Shown here: piece after piece, positions 1 to 9,390 of the stretch
Numbering within the stretch: the stretch's first letter is position 1
Layout: each line of letters starts with the position of its first letter
NCBI RefSeq assembly: GCF_024159265.1
Contig: NZ_JAMYWY010000001.1
Coordinates: 5,828,001-5,892,000 of the forward strand
Direction of reading: 5' to 3'
Length of the DNA: 64,000 nucleotides
Source: Paenibacillus sp. 1781tsa1
GTDB lineage: Bacteria; Bacillota; Bacilli; Paenibacillales; Paenibacillaceae
Program-made: the position numbers and the translations under genes
The notes under the pieces: generated by a model
The model's input: only the letters and a program-made list of their open reading frames with translations
What the model was told of the DNA's origin: nothing
The model's database searches: none

Positions 1-209
1 TCTGTACCTCTTCCGTAGCTATATTGCTTACCAACCGGTTGATCTAAGGGATGTAATTCTCCTTTTCGATACAATATCATCCACGTTTTTAATTGTGACT
101 TATTTCGTATTTCGAGCTCATCCATAACCTCTTTCACGAGTACCTCTTCCAATCTCATTTCTATGGCTTTCATCTTTAATTCCACGGGATAACTCACTCT
201 TGTTGTCAT
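1..209 (-). CDS. IS3-family transposase OrfA, N-terminal part
   Basis: This is the DNA-binding OrfA subunit of an IS3/IS150-type transposase, cut by the window edge. The visible 69 residues start MTTRVSYPVELKMKAIEMRL and continue into a helix-turn-helix-like stretch (VKEVMDELEIRNKSQLKTW), which matches the usual OrfA pattern of a positively charged helix followed by HTH_28-type recognition. An AGGTGT-preceded GGAGGT ribosome site sits about 11 bases before the ATG. The catalytic OrfB should lie outside the window. Family assignment is by sequence pattern only; whether the element is intact cannot be judged. Confidence 0.6.
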   Translation of the reverse strand, partial: MTTRVSYPVELKMKAIEMRLEEVLVKEVMDELEIRNKSQLKTWMILYRKGELHPLDQPVGKQYSYGRGT

Positions 210-304
210 TACAAAAACACCTCCAAGATGATCTCCTTATCTTACGACAAGGTTTCATTCTCTTAGTGGTGTTTTGACTTGTCTCACGTTATGGGGTCAG
301 TCCA
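1..304 (-). mobile_element. IS3-family insertion sequence, one end (runs off the window)
   Basis: The partial transposase OrfA at the window edge is followed, about 95 bases upstream of its start, by a probable terminal repeat. Read on the minus strand it begins TGGACTGACCCC at base 304, which resembles the TG...CA ends of IS150/IS3-type elements. Only this end is visible, so the second repeat and the target duplication cannot be checked. The element abuts the region downstream of the first Rhs toxin's immunity gene, where the other cassettes carry a conserved intergenic block that is missing here. Confidence 0.6.
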
Positions 305-405
305 AAGCTCTAAGCGCATATTGTGGTATTTTTTTATTTTCGTAATATAGCCTAATTTATAACTGATGATAAGATAATAAAAACAAACACATACTATAAA
401 ATCAA

Positions 406-933
406 CTAATTTATTATTTTCGATACTTTTGTACCGTCAAACCTATCACCCCATCCTCTATTTTCTTTAATAGAGTAAATCAAAAATGACTGAATATCTG
501 GTAAAGGGAAATTACTGTGGTTCATAAAATTGATAATCTTCTGCAATGAATTCAAACTATTTTCACCATATCCTTCAATTACAGAATAAGCATGGCTAAT
601 ACCTAATTCATAAATATCTCTAATTGAAGTATTTATCGATCTATCAATATATTGATATAATTTAAATAAATATAGAAATTCATCTTTACTCAATCGCTCA
701 AACTCATGTTCTTCATAAGTTTGAAACTCCAGCAAATTTTCAGGAATTAATTCAACTACAACTTCATTCCAATCATCTAAATATTGAGTACTAGTAAATT
801 CCCATAAATAGTTCAATACAAGATTCCAATCATTAACATCATATTTGAGAGTTAAAATTATGTTTTCAAAACAGCTTATCCCATATGCTACCCTACCTCT
901 CAACGATATATATTTAAATTGCTCCATATCCAT
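406..933 (-). CDS. Candidate immunity protein for the deaminase-tailed Rhs toxin
   Basis: This 175-residue, acidic, cytoplasmic-looking protein has no signal peptide or membrane segment. It begins two bases after the stop codon of the Rhs toxin, and its ribosome site (AAAGGAG) lies inside the toxin's last codons, so the two are translationally linked. In polymorphic toxin loci that position is almost always held by the cognate immunity gene. It is AT-rich, unlike the GC-rich Rhs core beside it, as expected of a cassette that moves with the toxin tail. I do not recognise the family. Conserved-looking features are the aromatic N-terminal half and a C-terminal GWGDRFDG stretch. The role is inferred from position. 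Confidence 0.6.
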   Translation of the reverse strand: MDMEQFKYISLRGRVAYGISCFENIILTLKYDVNDWNLVLNYLWEFTSTQYLDDWNEVVVELIPENLLEFQTYEEHEFERLSKDEFLYLFKLYQYIDRSINTSIRDIYELGISHAYSVIEGYGENSLNSLQKIINFMNHSNFPLPDIQSFLIYSIKENRGWGDRFDGTKVSKIIN

Positions 934-935
934 GT

Positions 936-3900
936 CTACTTCTCTCCTTTAGTCCAACCCGTTATAGCATCAGCAACCGTCCCCTTGAAAGTGCTTGTAC
1001 AATTTTCACAAGCCAATTTTGTTTTTCCAAAAGATGAACGTGTTGTTTCGATCGTAACTAAATATAAGTCATTTAATTTCGCATTCTGATTCAATGCTTG
1101 ATTAATTGCATCTACTTCTGAACAATTTCCTATCTTATAACCATTGAGAGAATTTTTAGGCAATATCCCATCTTGATTTTTGTTTCCAAATAACACTGTA
1201 TTTTTCACATCTCCACTTAGATCCACTCCTTTGTTCATACCATAATAGTAATTACCTGTTTTTGCATCGTAAGCTAGAGTGGCCGTATTAAAAAGATCCC
1301 TTTTTCTATTTGACGGCGCTATTGATTTCTGCATATTAGACCACTCACTAACAGAACTTAGTAACTCTTCATCGGATGGTATCCGTGGTACATCACCTTT
1401 ACTCGCACCCTCAGACTTTGTTTCCCACTTACTCAACCCTAACGGATCGATGTAACTTACGGGATTCCCGTTGACATACGCATACCGGTTAAACGTCTGC
1501 CCATCCTGAATCTCTCCGCGAATTACATCCCGGTTCAGGAACCGTTTCAGCTTCGGATCATAGTACCGTGCTCGCATGTAATACAGTCCATTGGCATCGG
1601 TCATGACCCCATCTCGACCATTATACGCAAACGGTTGCTGGGTTAATCCTTCATGTTGCTCCAGTTCGCCATATAATCCATACGTATAGCGGTCCGTCAC
1701 CCGGTTCTGCTCATCCGTCAGCAACGTCGTACTACCGCGCAGATCGTAGTGGTAGCTCAGATACGTGCCATCTGCATCTTCACATCCGATGAGCCCCAGA
1801 CCATAGATGTAACGGGATTTCACATTCCCTTCCCCGTCCATCTCCATCAGCACCCGGCTCAGTTCAGGTGCATCGTCGATGACATAGCGGGTCACTTGCC
1901 CTCGCTGCGCAAGTTCAATCCGGTCTCCCTGCGGGTTGTACCGATATTTCAGTTTCCCTGCCTTCACCAGACGGTTACGGGCATCGTATTCGTAGGCCGA
2001 AGCCGTGCTACCATCCGTTGCATACAGCAGATTCCCGTTGGCATCGATCTCGACGGGATAGTCCCCTACCCGCTGAAGCCGGTTATCCCAGGTGTAGTGC
2101 AGATGCTGGATTGGTAGTGTATTCGTGTATTCCGTTTCAGATGTCCCTACCTGTTCGCTTGTCAGGTTCCCCGATGGGTCATACGTGTAGTGTACAACAC
2201 GGCCTGGCTCGGCGCCACTGCGTAGGCGTTTCAAGGTATCGTACGTGTACTGTTTGTTTTCTTCCTTCAGCAGCAAGCCGCTTGGGCTGTATTCGTACTT
2301 GAATTGCTGTAAACGAATGCCTTGTCCGCTCGTATCCGTCAGGCGAGTCAGTTGGCCTGCGACATCGTATTCCCGCTGCTCCTGGCTGCCGTTCGGGCGC
2401 CGGGTGTCGATGAGCTTCCCGCTTGCATCATAGCGGTACCGGGTCAGGCGGCCGTTCCAGTCCTTCACTTCAGCCAGTTCACCCGTGGCTTGGTAACGAT
2501 ATTCTACTACTTTGCCATCCGGATAGGTCAGCGCCGTCATCCGGCCTGCAGCATCATACGCATATTGCAGCAGATGACCAAACCCATCGGTTCGGGTGAG
2601 CAATCGGCCTGCCGCATCGTAGGTTCGTTCCTCATGCTGCTCGGCTTCCAGCACACGGGTCACCTGTCCATCCGGCGTGTAGGTCAGTACGATTTCGCCT
2701 GCTTCATCCGTGGCACGGATCAGGCGGCCCGCGGCATCATACGTGTACCGGGTTTCTTGTCCCTTGGCATCCAGCTTAGCACTTAGCCAGCCACGATTAT
2801 CATAGCTGTACGCCGTCCGTGCGCCTGCCGCATTTGTTTCCTGCAGCAAGCGACCACTGCGGTCATACGTTAGACGGGTCTCGTTTCCACTGGCATCAGT
2901 GTAGCTCGTATTCCGATCTTCCCCATCCCATGTCTGGCGATAGGTCACTTCATCTGCGCCTTCGCCTTGAATGACTTCGGTCAGACGGTGCGCGGCATCG
3001 TAGCGATAATGGCGGGTATGCCCATCCGCGTCGGTATCTTCGACGCGTTGATGGAGAGCATTGAACCGCAGCCGCGTCATGTGGCCGAGTCCATCCTGCC
3101 ATGCCACGGGACGACCAGCCGCATCATAGGTCAGCTGCTGGACCGTCCGGCCTTCGCCATCGATGACGGAGACAAAGCGCCCTGCACCATCATAGTGATA
3201 CCGTGTGATGTGTCCTAACGCATCGGTCACGATCTGCAATCGACCTGAAGTGTCATAAGAAAGTTGAGTCGTTTCGCCGAGCGCATTCGTTTCAGCAATC
3301 AGGCGGTTTTCGGCATCATAAGTATACTGCCGGGTATTACCGAGCGCATCGGTGATGGTCGCCACTTCCCCGTTAGGCGTATACGTATACTGCATGGAGG
3401 CTCCAGACGGACGGGTCTCCCGTATGCGCTGCCCACTGGCATCATACACGGTCTGCCACATGAGGCCTAGCGGGTCGGTGATAGATGTCAGGCGATCTGC
3501 GCCATCGTAGCTCCGGCGACTCACACTTCCTGCGGCATCCTTCAGTTCGACCAGTCGGCCTGCTTCATCCCAGCCCACCTGTAAACGTCGGCCTTCCGGA
3601 TCCAGCGTATGCTGCAGCTCGCCGGTCTCGCTATAGGCATAGGTCCAGATAGCTCCTGTAAAGTCCTGGTACGTAGCCGTTTGTCCCATTTCAGTGTAGG
3701 CCCACTTGGCTGTACTGCCATCTGGACGGGTCACTTCGGTCAGTCGTTGTTGTTCATCGTATTGGTAGCGGGTTACGCCACCTTCGGCATCCGTTTCACG
3801 CGTGACTTGGTGGTGTGAGGTATAGTGATATTCCGTTTCATGACCCAGCGGATCAATTTCACGGATCAGATGCCCTTCTTCATCGTAGACATACGTCGTC

Positions 3901-5621
3901 GTTTCGCCCAGTGGGTTGGTGACACTGGCCATCTGTCCTTGTGGCGTGTAGGTATAACGAGTTATACCGCCATCTTCGGCATGCACTTCGAGGAGCTGTA
4001 AGGCATCATCATGCACGAGGGTGCGTGTCTGACCCAGCCGATTGGTCACGGTAGTCCACGTCTGACCCGGATGACTCTCGGTATCATATGCCATCCGCCC
4101 TGCTGCACCGGATGGGTCGGTTTGCGCAATGATTCGGTTTTTCTCATCGTAGGTATTAGTAAACTGAACAACGCCGGCTTCGCTCAGCGACATCAGACGC
4201 CCTTCGCCGTCATGGGTCATTTCCGTGATCGTACCGTCCGGTTCGGTTAGACGCACCAGAAATCCTGTGCTATCATAGCCAAATGTCGCTTCACGCAAGG
4301 CATCCCTGACCACGGCAAGGTTTCCTTCCGCGGTGTAGTCCAGTGTCAGTGCACGTCCAGTGACCCGGTCCTGCAACTGCTGGAGTTTTCCTTCTTCATC
4401 ATAGACCAGATCGAGTGACAGTCCATCCTTGTTCGTGTGACGAAGCAGTACGCCGTTGAGATCGAATTGGTACGTTTCGCGCGGACTACGAGCTGTATAG
4501 AGCCAACCTTGCTCGGTGTAGGTCAGCTCGTCATGGTTCACATCCAGGTCATCACTGCGATAAAAGCCGTCCCCTTGGTGCGTAAATCGGTTCTTGCGTC
4601 CCGGCGTCCAGCAGACATCCACGATGGGTTGGAATGCATCACTAGCTTCGGTTTCGGTCTGGTAATCCTTCGGAGTGATGTCCAACCGCAGACCATATTG
4701 ATGTGTCCAAGCCGGGCCTAGCTCTCCCCGTTGCAACAGTCCCGAATGGTAGATTAGGGTGAAATGCCAGTCGGCTGCTCCGTGCAGCGTCAGCAGACGG
4801 TGATTCATAAACTGATGACCGGTCGCTGCGTGAATCGGGTCCTCCACTTTACTTTCTGCATGTGATTTCTGAGGATTCTGCGTTTCGGTGGTTCGCCCCG
4901 TAGATGGTTGATGCGGCGAAGAATCAACATTCTTCGACTTGGGCGCCCCTGGTGCCTCTGCTCCTTTCGGAGCGTTACCTCCGGGTGTCTTCTTTATCAT
5001 CGAAGCGGCCGCTGCAGAGCCCGTTCCTGCTGCAGCAGCTGCTTTCTCAGCATCGGTGAGTCCCGTATCATGGCGTGTAGATCCGGCATCGCTTGGCGCA
5101 TCGTCTGCTTTGCCCGCGGGTTTGTTACTGGTCATTGGCGCGTCACCTGTATCCCTAGAGCCTACGGGGGCTTCACCTGCCTTGGTCGATTTCGGCGTCG
5201 CTCCGGCAATATCCTCCCCGGCTTCTCGGGTCGAGTTCCCGGGCACGCCCGCCTTGTTCGGGCTGGTCGGGATCGCATCGATCGCTTCATCGGCGTTGCG
5301 ACCGACGGTTTTTGCTGCATCTGCAGCGTCGTCCGCATGCTTCACCGCTTTCCCGGTCAGATCCATGGCTTCATCCGCATATTTAAAGAGAGAAGCCGCC
5401 TTATTGGCTCCTTTCCCCAGCGGCCCCAGCACGGCAAGACCTCGTTCGTACCATGCGAGCTTCTCTCCCGTAAGCAGATCCCGACCCGTGATGGCCTCAA
5501 TAATCCCTTTCACATTGCCAACGACAGGCAAGAAATCCAGCACCGTTCCCCAATGCAAAGGTGAGGAAGCTAGCCAGCTTCCCCCAGTTGAATTTTTTAC
5601 CCTCCCGATCCGCTTGTTCAT
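936..5621 (-). CDS. Rhs/YD-repeat polymorphic toxin with YwqJ-like deaminase tail (5' end frameshifted)
   Basis: This is the main body of a large contact-dependent toxin. The order is a pre-toxin PT-TG-like region (VVGNVKGIIEAITGRD, near the start), an Ala/Pro/Gly-rich linker to about residue 260, some 1100 residues of YD/RHS repeats (many YDAAGRL-type units), and the conserved core end with YYDPKLKRFLNRD and YIDPLGL. A variable tail follows. The tail holds CSE near residue 1500 and CENC near 1539, the HAE/CxxC-type zinc signature of nucleic-acid deaminase toxins, closest to the YwqJ-like group. The ATG used here (5621) is out of frame with the true N-terminus, which lies at 5497-5859; a one-base insertion near 5546 separates them. 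The gene is therefore probably broken or needs frameshifting. The core is nearly identical to the intact copy at 21472-26343. Confidence 0.85.
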   Translation of the reverse strand: MNKRIGRVKNSTGGSWLASSPLHWGTVLDFLPVVGNVKGIIEAITGRDLLTGEKLAWYERGLAVLGPLGKGANKAASLFKYADEAMDLTGKAVKHADDAADAAKTVGRNADEAIDAIPTSPNKAGVPGNSTREAGEDIAGATPKSTKAGEAPVGSRDTGDAPMTSNKPAGKADDAPSDAGSTRHDTGLTDAEKAAAAAGTGSAAAASMIKKTPGGNAPKGAEAPGAPKSKNVDSSPHQPSTGRTTETQNPQKSHAESKVEDPIHAATGHQFMNHRLLTLHGAADWHFTLIYHSGLLQRGELGPAWTHQYGLRLDITPKDYQTETEASDAFQPIVDVCWTPGRKNRFTHQGDGFYRSDDLDVNHDELTYTEQGWLYTARSPRETYQFDLNGVLLRHTNKDGLSLDLVYDEEGKLQQLQDRVTGRALTLDYTAEGNLAVVRDALREATFGYDSTGFLVRLTEPDGTITEMTHDGEGRLMSLSEAGVVQFTNTYDEKNRIIAQTDPSGAAGRMAYDTESHPGQTWTTVTNRLGQTRTLVHDDALQLLEVHAEDGGITRYTYTPQGQMASVTNPLGETTTYVYDEEGHLIREIDPLGHETEYHYTSHHQVTRETDAEGGVTRYQYDEQQRLTEVTRPDGSTAKWAYTEMGQTATYQDFTGAIWTYAYSETGELQHTLDPEGRRLQVGWDEAGRLVELKDAAGSVSRRSYDGADRLTSITDPLGLMWQTVYDASGQRIRETRPSGASMQYTYTPNGEVATITDALGNTRQYTYDAENRLIAETNALGETTQLSYDTSGRLQIVTDALGHITRYHYDGAGRFVSVIDGEGRTVQQLTYDAAGRPVAWQDGLGHMTRLRFNALHQRVEDTDADGHTRHYRYDAAHRLTEVIQGEGADEVTYRQTWDGEDRNTSYTDASGNETRLTYDRSGRLLQETNAAGARTAYSYDNRGWLSAKLDAKGQETRYTYDAAGRLIRATDEAGEIVLTYTPDGQVTRVLEAEQHEERTYDAAGRLLTRTDGFGHLLQYAYDAAGRMTALTYPDGKVVEYRYQATGELAEVKDWNGRLTRYRYDASGKLIDTRRPNGSQEQREYDVAGQLTRLTDTSGQGIRLQQFKYEYSPSGLLLKEENKQYTYDTLKRLRSGAEPGRVVHYTYDPSGNLTSEQVGTSETEYTNTLPIQHLHYTWDNRLQRVGDYPVEIDANGNLLYATDGSTASAYEYDARNRLVKAGKLKYRYNPQGDRIELAQRGQVTRYVIDDAPELSRVLMEMDGEGNVKSRYIYGLGLIGCEDADGTYLSYHYDLRGSTTLLTDEQNRVTDRYTYGLYGELEQHEGLTQQPFAYNGRDGVMTDANGLYYMRARYYDPKLKRFLNRDVIRGEIQDGQTFNRYAYVNGNPVSYIDPLGLSKWETKSEGASKGDVPRIPSDEELLSSVSEWSNMQKSIAPSNRKRDLFNTATLAYDAKTGNYYYGMNKGVDLSGDVKNTVLFGNKNQDGILPKNSLNGYKIGNCSEVDAINQALNQNAKLNDLYLVTIETTRSSFGKTKLACENCTSTFKGTVADAITGWTKGEK

Positions 5622-5859
5622 ACTCTTCTCGTTTGCGTCGGGTCAACTCCGACAACAGTTCCAGCTTGCTTTGCAAGCCGTCCAGTTCCCGCATCAGGTG
5701 GGTGAACGTACTTTGTACCCCACCTTGGCTGAGGGTTTTATAGCTTAGGCTATTCATGGACCGATTCAGGTCCGCGCGCAGATCCCCCATCTCATCCGCG
5801 GCTCCGTTCAGACTTTTTGAGGTCCGCTTCAGGTCAGATAGGCTGACTTCCAATTTCAT
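5497..5859 (-). CDS. Detached WXG100/LXG-like N-terminus of the first Rhs toxin
   Basis: These 120 residues are almost identical to the first 100 or so of the intact Rhs toxin at 21472-26343: a helical hairpin from MKLEVSLSDLKRTSK, then the KFNWGKLASFLTFALG segment. After that the reading frame departs into an unrelated short tail and stops. The helical region has the size and heptad character of WXG100/LXG targeting domains of type VII secretion substrates, though the tryptophan of the turn is replaced (NSLSYKTLSQGG). It starts with ATG behind an AGAGGA ribosome site. As it stands the fragment would be made without toxin, so it may be a relic of the frameshift. A secreted decoy or partner role is possible but unsupported. 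Confidence 0.75.
   Translation of the reverse strand: MKLEVSLSDLKRTSKSLNGAADEMGDLRADLNRSMNSLSYKTLSQGGVQSTFTHLMRELDGLQSKLELLSELTRRKREEYEQADREGKKFNWGKLASFLTFALGNGAGFLACRWQCERDY
5545..5548 (-). other. Frameshift point in the first Rhs toxin (+1 base)
   Basis: Aligning by eye with the intact paralogue, the plus strand here reads ACCGTTCCCC where the other copy (26027-26034) has ACCGTCCCC. That adds one base in the transition from FALG to TVLDF. No long homopolymer is present, so polymerase slippage in vivo or a sequencing error are both possible. Confidence 0.7.
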
Positions 5860-5943
5860 GGCTGTTCCTCTTTTCTATGTACAATGGATATACTTTTTCA
5901 ATAGATACTTCTCATGATTTGCACCGCTTATTGTTCTAAAAAA

Positions 5944-5969
5944 TGCGGTATACCGTAAGGCATACCGCA
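5944..5969 (-). terminator. Rho-independent terminator of the secreted-protein operon
   Basis: An 8-bp stem (TGCGGTAT/ATACCGCA) with a 10-base loop is followed on the minus strand by TTTTTT. It lies about 75 bases after the stop of the 1111-residue exported protein and before the first Rhs N-terminus, so the Rhs gene needs its own promoter. Confidence 0.75.
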
Positions 5970-6042
5970 AATGAGTCTACAACGTTCTCTTTAAAATACG
6001 ACCTAGACTATATCCTGCTATTTCTCATTTCTACATCTGAAA

Positions 6043-9000
6043 CTAATGCGGTACCTGCGCACTGAAATCATCGCGGCTAGAGCGATCGGCATGGTAGAAG
6101 ACTACGTCTCCGTCCCGCAACGTAAAGCTGTTTCCATAGCTATCCTCTACCTCACGCTGGAATCCTTCTAGCAACCATTGATTCATCAGCGGGGCATGAA
6201 TATATTGCAGATGCGGTGCCGCCAGATTTCCCTCTCGAATGGACTCGAAGTTGAAGTTCACCACGATATACCCATCCTTCAAGAAGATTGGCGATTTAGC
6301 ATCCAATCCGCCATGCGTACGTCCATACTCAGCCAAGTTTGTTCCCGCTTGCACCACATACGGCTCGGCGGGCAGACTGTATTCCCCATACCATTGTTGA
6401 ATGGCTGCATTCGCACGCAGGACATCTGCACTGGCGGTCGTTGGAATATTCGTTTTCGGACCGATAAACGTTCGCAATTGCTCTGGCATAAGCAGTAGGC
6501 TGTATCCGCCTACCGGAGTTTTCATTTTCGTGAATTTGTCTCGATAGTACTCTTGATATGCTCGTTCACTCATCATCCCCGGATGGATTTCACCATATCG
6601 GTTGTATTTGTACGTCGCTGTATCTCGCAGTTGTTCGGACGGAACTTGACGTAGCCGATCATTCAAAATCACGAACCGCTTCACTTGATCTTCTGTCGAA
6701 CCGATACGAATAAAGTTACGCTGGTTGGTGGAGTAATACAGATCCACAGGCACTCTGGTTTTTCCATCCTTACTTACAAAATCAAAGGTTGGCGTGAGAC
6801 GAATGCCGTCTCGTGGGCCGAACATGTTGCCTTTTGTTTTAAAGTCAAACTTGAAGTGATATCCCGTTTTCACCGCCACATTCTGATACCCTTGCAGCGG
6901 GTGACTGCCCGGACGAATCGGGACGGTAAACTGGGGTTTGTTCCCCCGCTTGTCTCCGTCGATACCCTGCGTGCCGGTCCAGTAAGTGATCCAGGTCGGC
7001 GCAAGACTATTTTTGAAACGGCGGAAGACCAGCTCCCAGTTATAGTCGGCGATATCGGTAATCTCAAAGTCATATAGTCTCCCAATGACCTCCACAGATA
7101 CTTCGTCCGAAGCGGCGTGGTAGTACAGGTTTGTGTTGGCATCGGGCTGGGCGTCGATCTCCGGCTCGGTACTGAAATGCGACGGGGCATTTTCAGCAAT
7201 ATTCCTGAATTCCACCTGGTAGTCTCCTTCATCTACCCACACGGGCAGATAGAAGGTCGTATCCAGTACCGGTACTTGGATATCGATCCACGTATTTCGC
7301 GGATAAAATTGCGTTCGGTCAGCACTGTACACGTCAAATGGAAACCGGACTTGTTTGATCCGATAATATTTAGCGTAATCCCGATCGCCATACCCTGGGT
7401 AGGACCCCGCATCCAGATGTTGTCCGCTGGTCGGGATGCGAACCGTGAATGGTCGCTCCAAAATGAGCGCAGACCGGTTCATGTTCGGCACCGTTTTCTG
7501 GTTATGTGGCTGATCATCCGAGACAAGCGAATAGTTCACCACTGGTGTATGGACGGTGACGGTGTTGATACCATAGATGTCGAACTCTTGGTCATCGCCT
7601 CCATTCACACTGTTATCCATTAAGGTATAACGAATGGTACCCTCGCTGATGGTATCTTGTTTGTTCGCCTTACTGATTGGAATATAGTTATAGGGACTAT
7701 ATAATACATTCTCATCAATCTGCACGGGATCTGGAATTTCGCCGGGCTGTGGGCCGGATTCAGGGGACCGCTGCGGATCCATAACCGTCCCTCCATTAAA
7801 GTAAAAGGCATCGTTCTCTACCTCTACATCAGGGACTGCCTCCTCAGCCACACTCTGTAGATCTTCATCGGGCGGGGTGGGTCGATCCTTTCCTCCCGTT
7901 TTTGTGCCAGGCGGAGCTGTGACTTTGACTGGATTGGGTGGCGGATAATAATACCCCGTCGTTTCCGCCTGAAAATCCGGTGGGACATAACCTTCGGGTT
8001 GCAACGTGATTTGTCCAGATCCAAAAGCATAATTGATTAGCGTCGCCTCATCGATGCTGTATACACTTAACGTATCAATCGTCCAATAAGCGTATGGACG
8101 TTCAACAGTATATTGCTTGGTAACCGTTTCTTCCGCTTCCTGTGGATCTGGAACTTCCCTCTCATTACCCTCCGCATCTTTCTCAGTCTTCTTCGGATCC
8201 CACTTCAGGGTCCATATTTTCTCAACATCAAACTGATATGTACATGTACCCGTCATTTGTACAAAGGTATGCTCATACAGATAATCCCGACTAAATACGT
8301 TGCCATATATACTTTCGGAGGTAGGGATACCCTTAAGAACATCAAAAGGTTCACTGCCCCTTTGGTCTGCCCTGATCATAGCTGTAACGACTGGATCCAT
8401 AATTTTTCCTTCCAACGTTCGTCCTGGAACGGGCTCAGTACAAGCATTATCAGGTATCGCTGGGCCATCTCCCCTTAACTTGTAATAGAAGTATACATAA
8501 TAGTAGGGATACTTTCCATTATAGGTAAACTTGCCTGGATCCCCCTGAGAACGACTCCCACCACTTGGGGCAGCAACGGTGCTTTTCTTATAACCTTCGT
8601 AAGTGTATTTGTCTCCAGGTGCTGTATGGGTATAACTATATTCCTTATCTTTCTCTAGCTTCTCTTCCTTATCTCTAAACCCGTCAACGCCATCCAAGCT
8701 CTGTCCGGTTGTCGTCCAGTGTTTGACAATCGCCTTACCTTCTTCAGGTTCAAGCTCAATCGTGAACAGAGTCGGGAAGAAGTATTGCCAACCTTCTACG
8801 TTCGGGCCGAATACCTTTTCATTCTTTTCCTCTTCTGCCCTCCTATCAACGGCCCGTTTTCTAGGAGTAAGTACACCATCCTTAACTAAGACGTCTTTTC
8901 TTCCTATATTTGTACCTATTCCAACAGGAGGTGACTCTTTGTATGAGTACGTAACATTAGAAGTAGCGTCCCAATAGTAATTCTTGTCTTTATCTTTCAA

Positions 9001-9378
9001 TTCTCCCGACCTAGATTTTTTAAATGTGTCATCGGCAAGTGTCCAATTGAAATCAAAAGGTTTTACTTTAATATCTTTGATCTTTCGATTGGAACCAAAT
9101 TTAAATTCGTAAGTGCCCCCATCCACCGTGGGAACTTTAGAATTGGGATGATGACCATCTCCGGTCCATTGCCCTGAAGTGTTACTCCAGACCTCGTAAT
9201 ACACCATACCTACAAAATAGTAAATATTCGATTTAGCTGGGTCAGGATCTTGCAATAAACGACTTGAGCTAATTGAAAAAACGGCTGCTTCTGCTTGTCC
9301 TGGATGAAATGTAAATATGACAAGTACAGAAGAAAGAACAAGTATCAAACTGAGTAAAGAGTTAATCATTTTTTTCAT
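6043..9378 (-). CDS. Large exported protein, function unknown (DUF5704-like?)
   Basis: This 1111-residue protein starts with a clear Sec signal peptide (lysines, a hydrophobic stretch, then AEAA). The rest is rich in Tyr, Pro and charged residues and has beta-rich-looking segments, a proline-rich linker around residues 470-530, and no transmembrane anchor at the C-terminus. I chose the second ATG because AAGGA sits nine bases before it and only three before the upstream ATG. It follows the stalk-domain gene by a few bases and is last in the operon ending at 5944. General look and setting recall exported DUF5704-type proteins of Paenibacillaceae, but I cannot confirm this. A surface or adhesion-related role is only a guess from the SLH and stalk-domain neighbours. 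Confidence 0.7.
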   Translation of the reverse strand: MKKMINSLLSLILVLSSVLVIFTFHPGQAEAAVFSISSSRLLQDPDPAKSNIYYFVGMVYYEVWSNTSGQWTGDGHHPNSKVPTVDGGTYEFKFGSNRKIKDIKVKPFDFNWTLADDTFKKSRSGELKDKDKNYYWDATSNVTYSYKESPPVGIGTNIGRKDVLVKDGVLTPRKRAVDRRAEEEKNEKVFGPNVEGWQYFFPTLFTIELEPEEGKAIVKHWTTTGQSLDGVDGFRDKEEKLEKDKEYSYTHTAPGDKYTYEGYKKSTVAAPSGGSRSQGDPGKFTYNGKYPYYYVYFYYKLRGDGPAIPDNACTEPVPGRTLEGKIMDPVVTAMIRADQRGSEPFDVLKGIPTSESIYGNVFSRDYLYEHTFVQMTGTCTYQFDVEKIWTLKWDPKKTEKDAEGNEREVPDPQEAEETVTKQYTVERPYAYWTIDTLSVYSIDEATLINYAFGSGQITLQPEGYVPPDFQAETTGYYYPPPNPVKVTAPPGTKTGGKDRPTPPDEDLQSVAEEAVPDVEVENDAFYFNGGTVMDPQRSPESGPQPGEIPDPVQIDENVLYSPYNYIPISKANKQDTISEGTIRYTLMDNSVNGGDDQEFDIYGINTVTVHTPVVNYSLVSDDQPHNQKTVPNMNRSALILERPFTVRIPTSGQHLDAGSYPGYGDRDYAKYYRIKQVRFPFDVYSADRTQFYPRNTWIDIQVPVLDTTFYLPVWVDEGDYQVEFRNIAENAPSHFSTEPEIDAQPDANTNLYYHAASDEVSVEVIGRLYDFEITDIADYNWELVFRRFKNSLAPTWITYWTGTQGIDGDKRGNKPQFTVPIRPGSHPLQGYQNVAVKTGYHFKFDFKTKGNMFGPRDGIRLTPTFDFVSKDGKTRVPVDLYYSTNQRNFIRIGSTEDQVKRFVILNDRLRQVPSEQLRDTATYKYNRYGEIHPGMMSERAYQEYYRDKFTKMKTPVGGYSLLLMPEQLRTFIGPKTNIPTTASADVLRANAAIQQWYGEYSLPAEPYVVQAGTNLAEYGRTHGGLDAKSPIFLKDGYIVVNFNFESIREGNLAAPHLQYIHAPLMNQWLLEGFQREVEDSYGNSFTLRDGDVVFYHADRSSRDDFSAQVPH

Positions 9379-9390
9379 ATCCATTGATCC

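Larger units (their letters stand above)
1435..5859 (-). repeat. Long direct repeat, Rhs core copy 1
   Basis: The stretch from the Rhs start to the YIDPLGL core end is nearly identical to 21956-26343 in the same orientation. The main differences are in the linker after the PT-TG region and in scattered substitutions. The two copies enclose the secreted-protein operon and the cassette array, so recombination between them could delete or exchange everything between. Confidence 0.85.

Noticed and set aside
5497..5621. Programmed ribosomal frameshifting joining the WXG-like part and the Rhs body
   Set aside because: No slippery heptamer or downstream structure is visible, and the intact paralogue needs none. 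Simple insertion or sequence error is more likely.
4939..5748. Long plus-strand open frames in the Rhs genes (for example 269 and 272 residues)
   Set aside because: They lie opposite the GC-rich Rhs coding frame, recur in both copies, have no ribosome sites and no recognisable protein character. They are antisense shadows.
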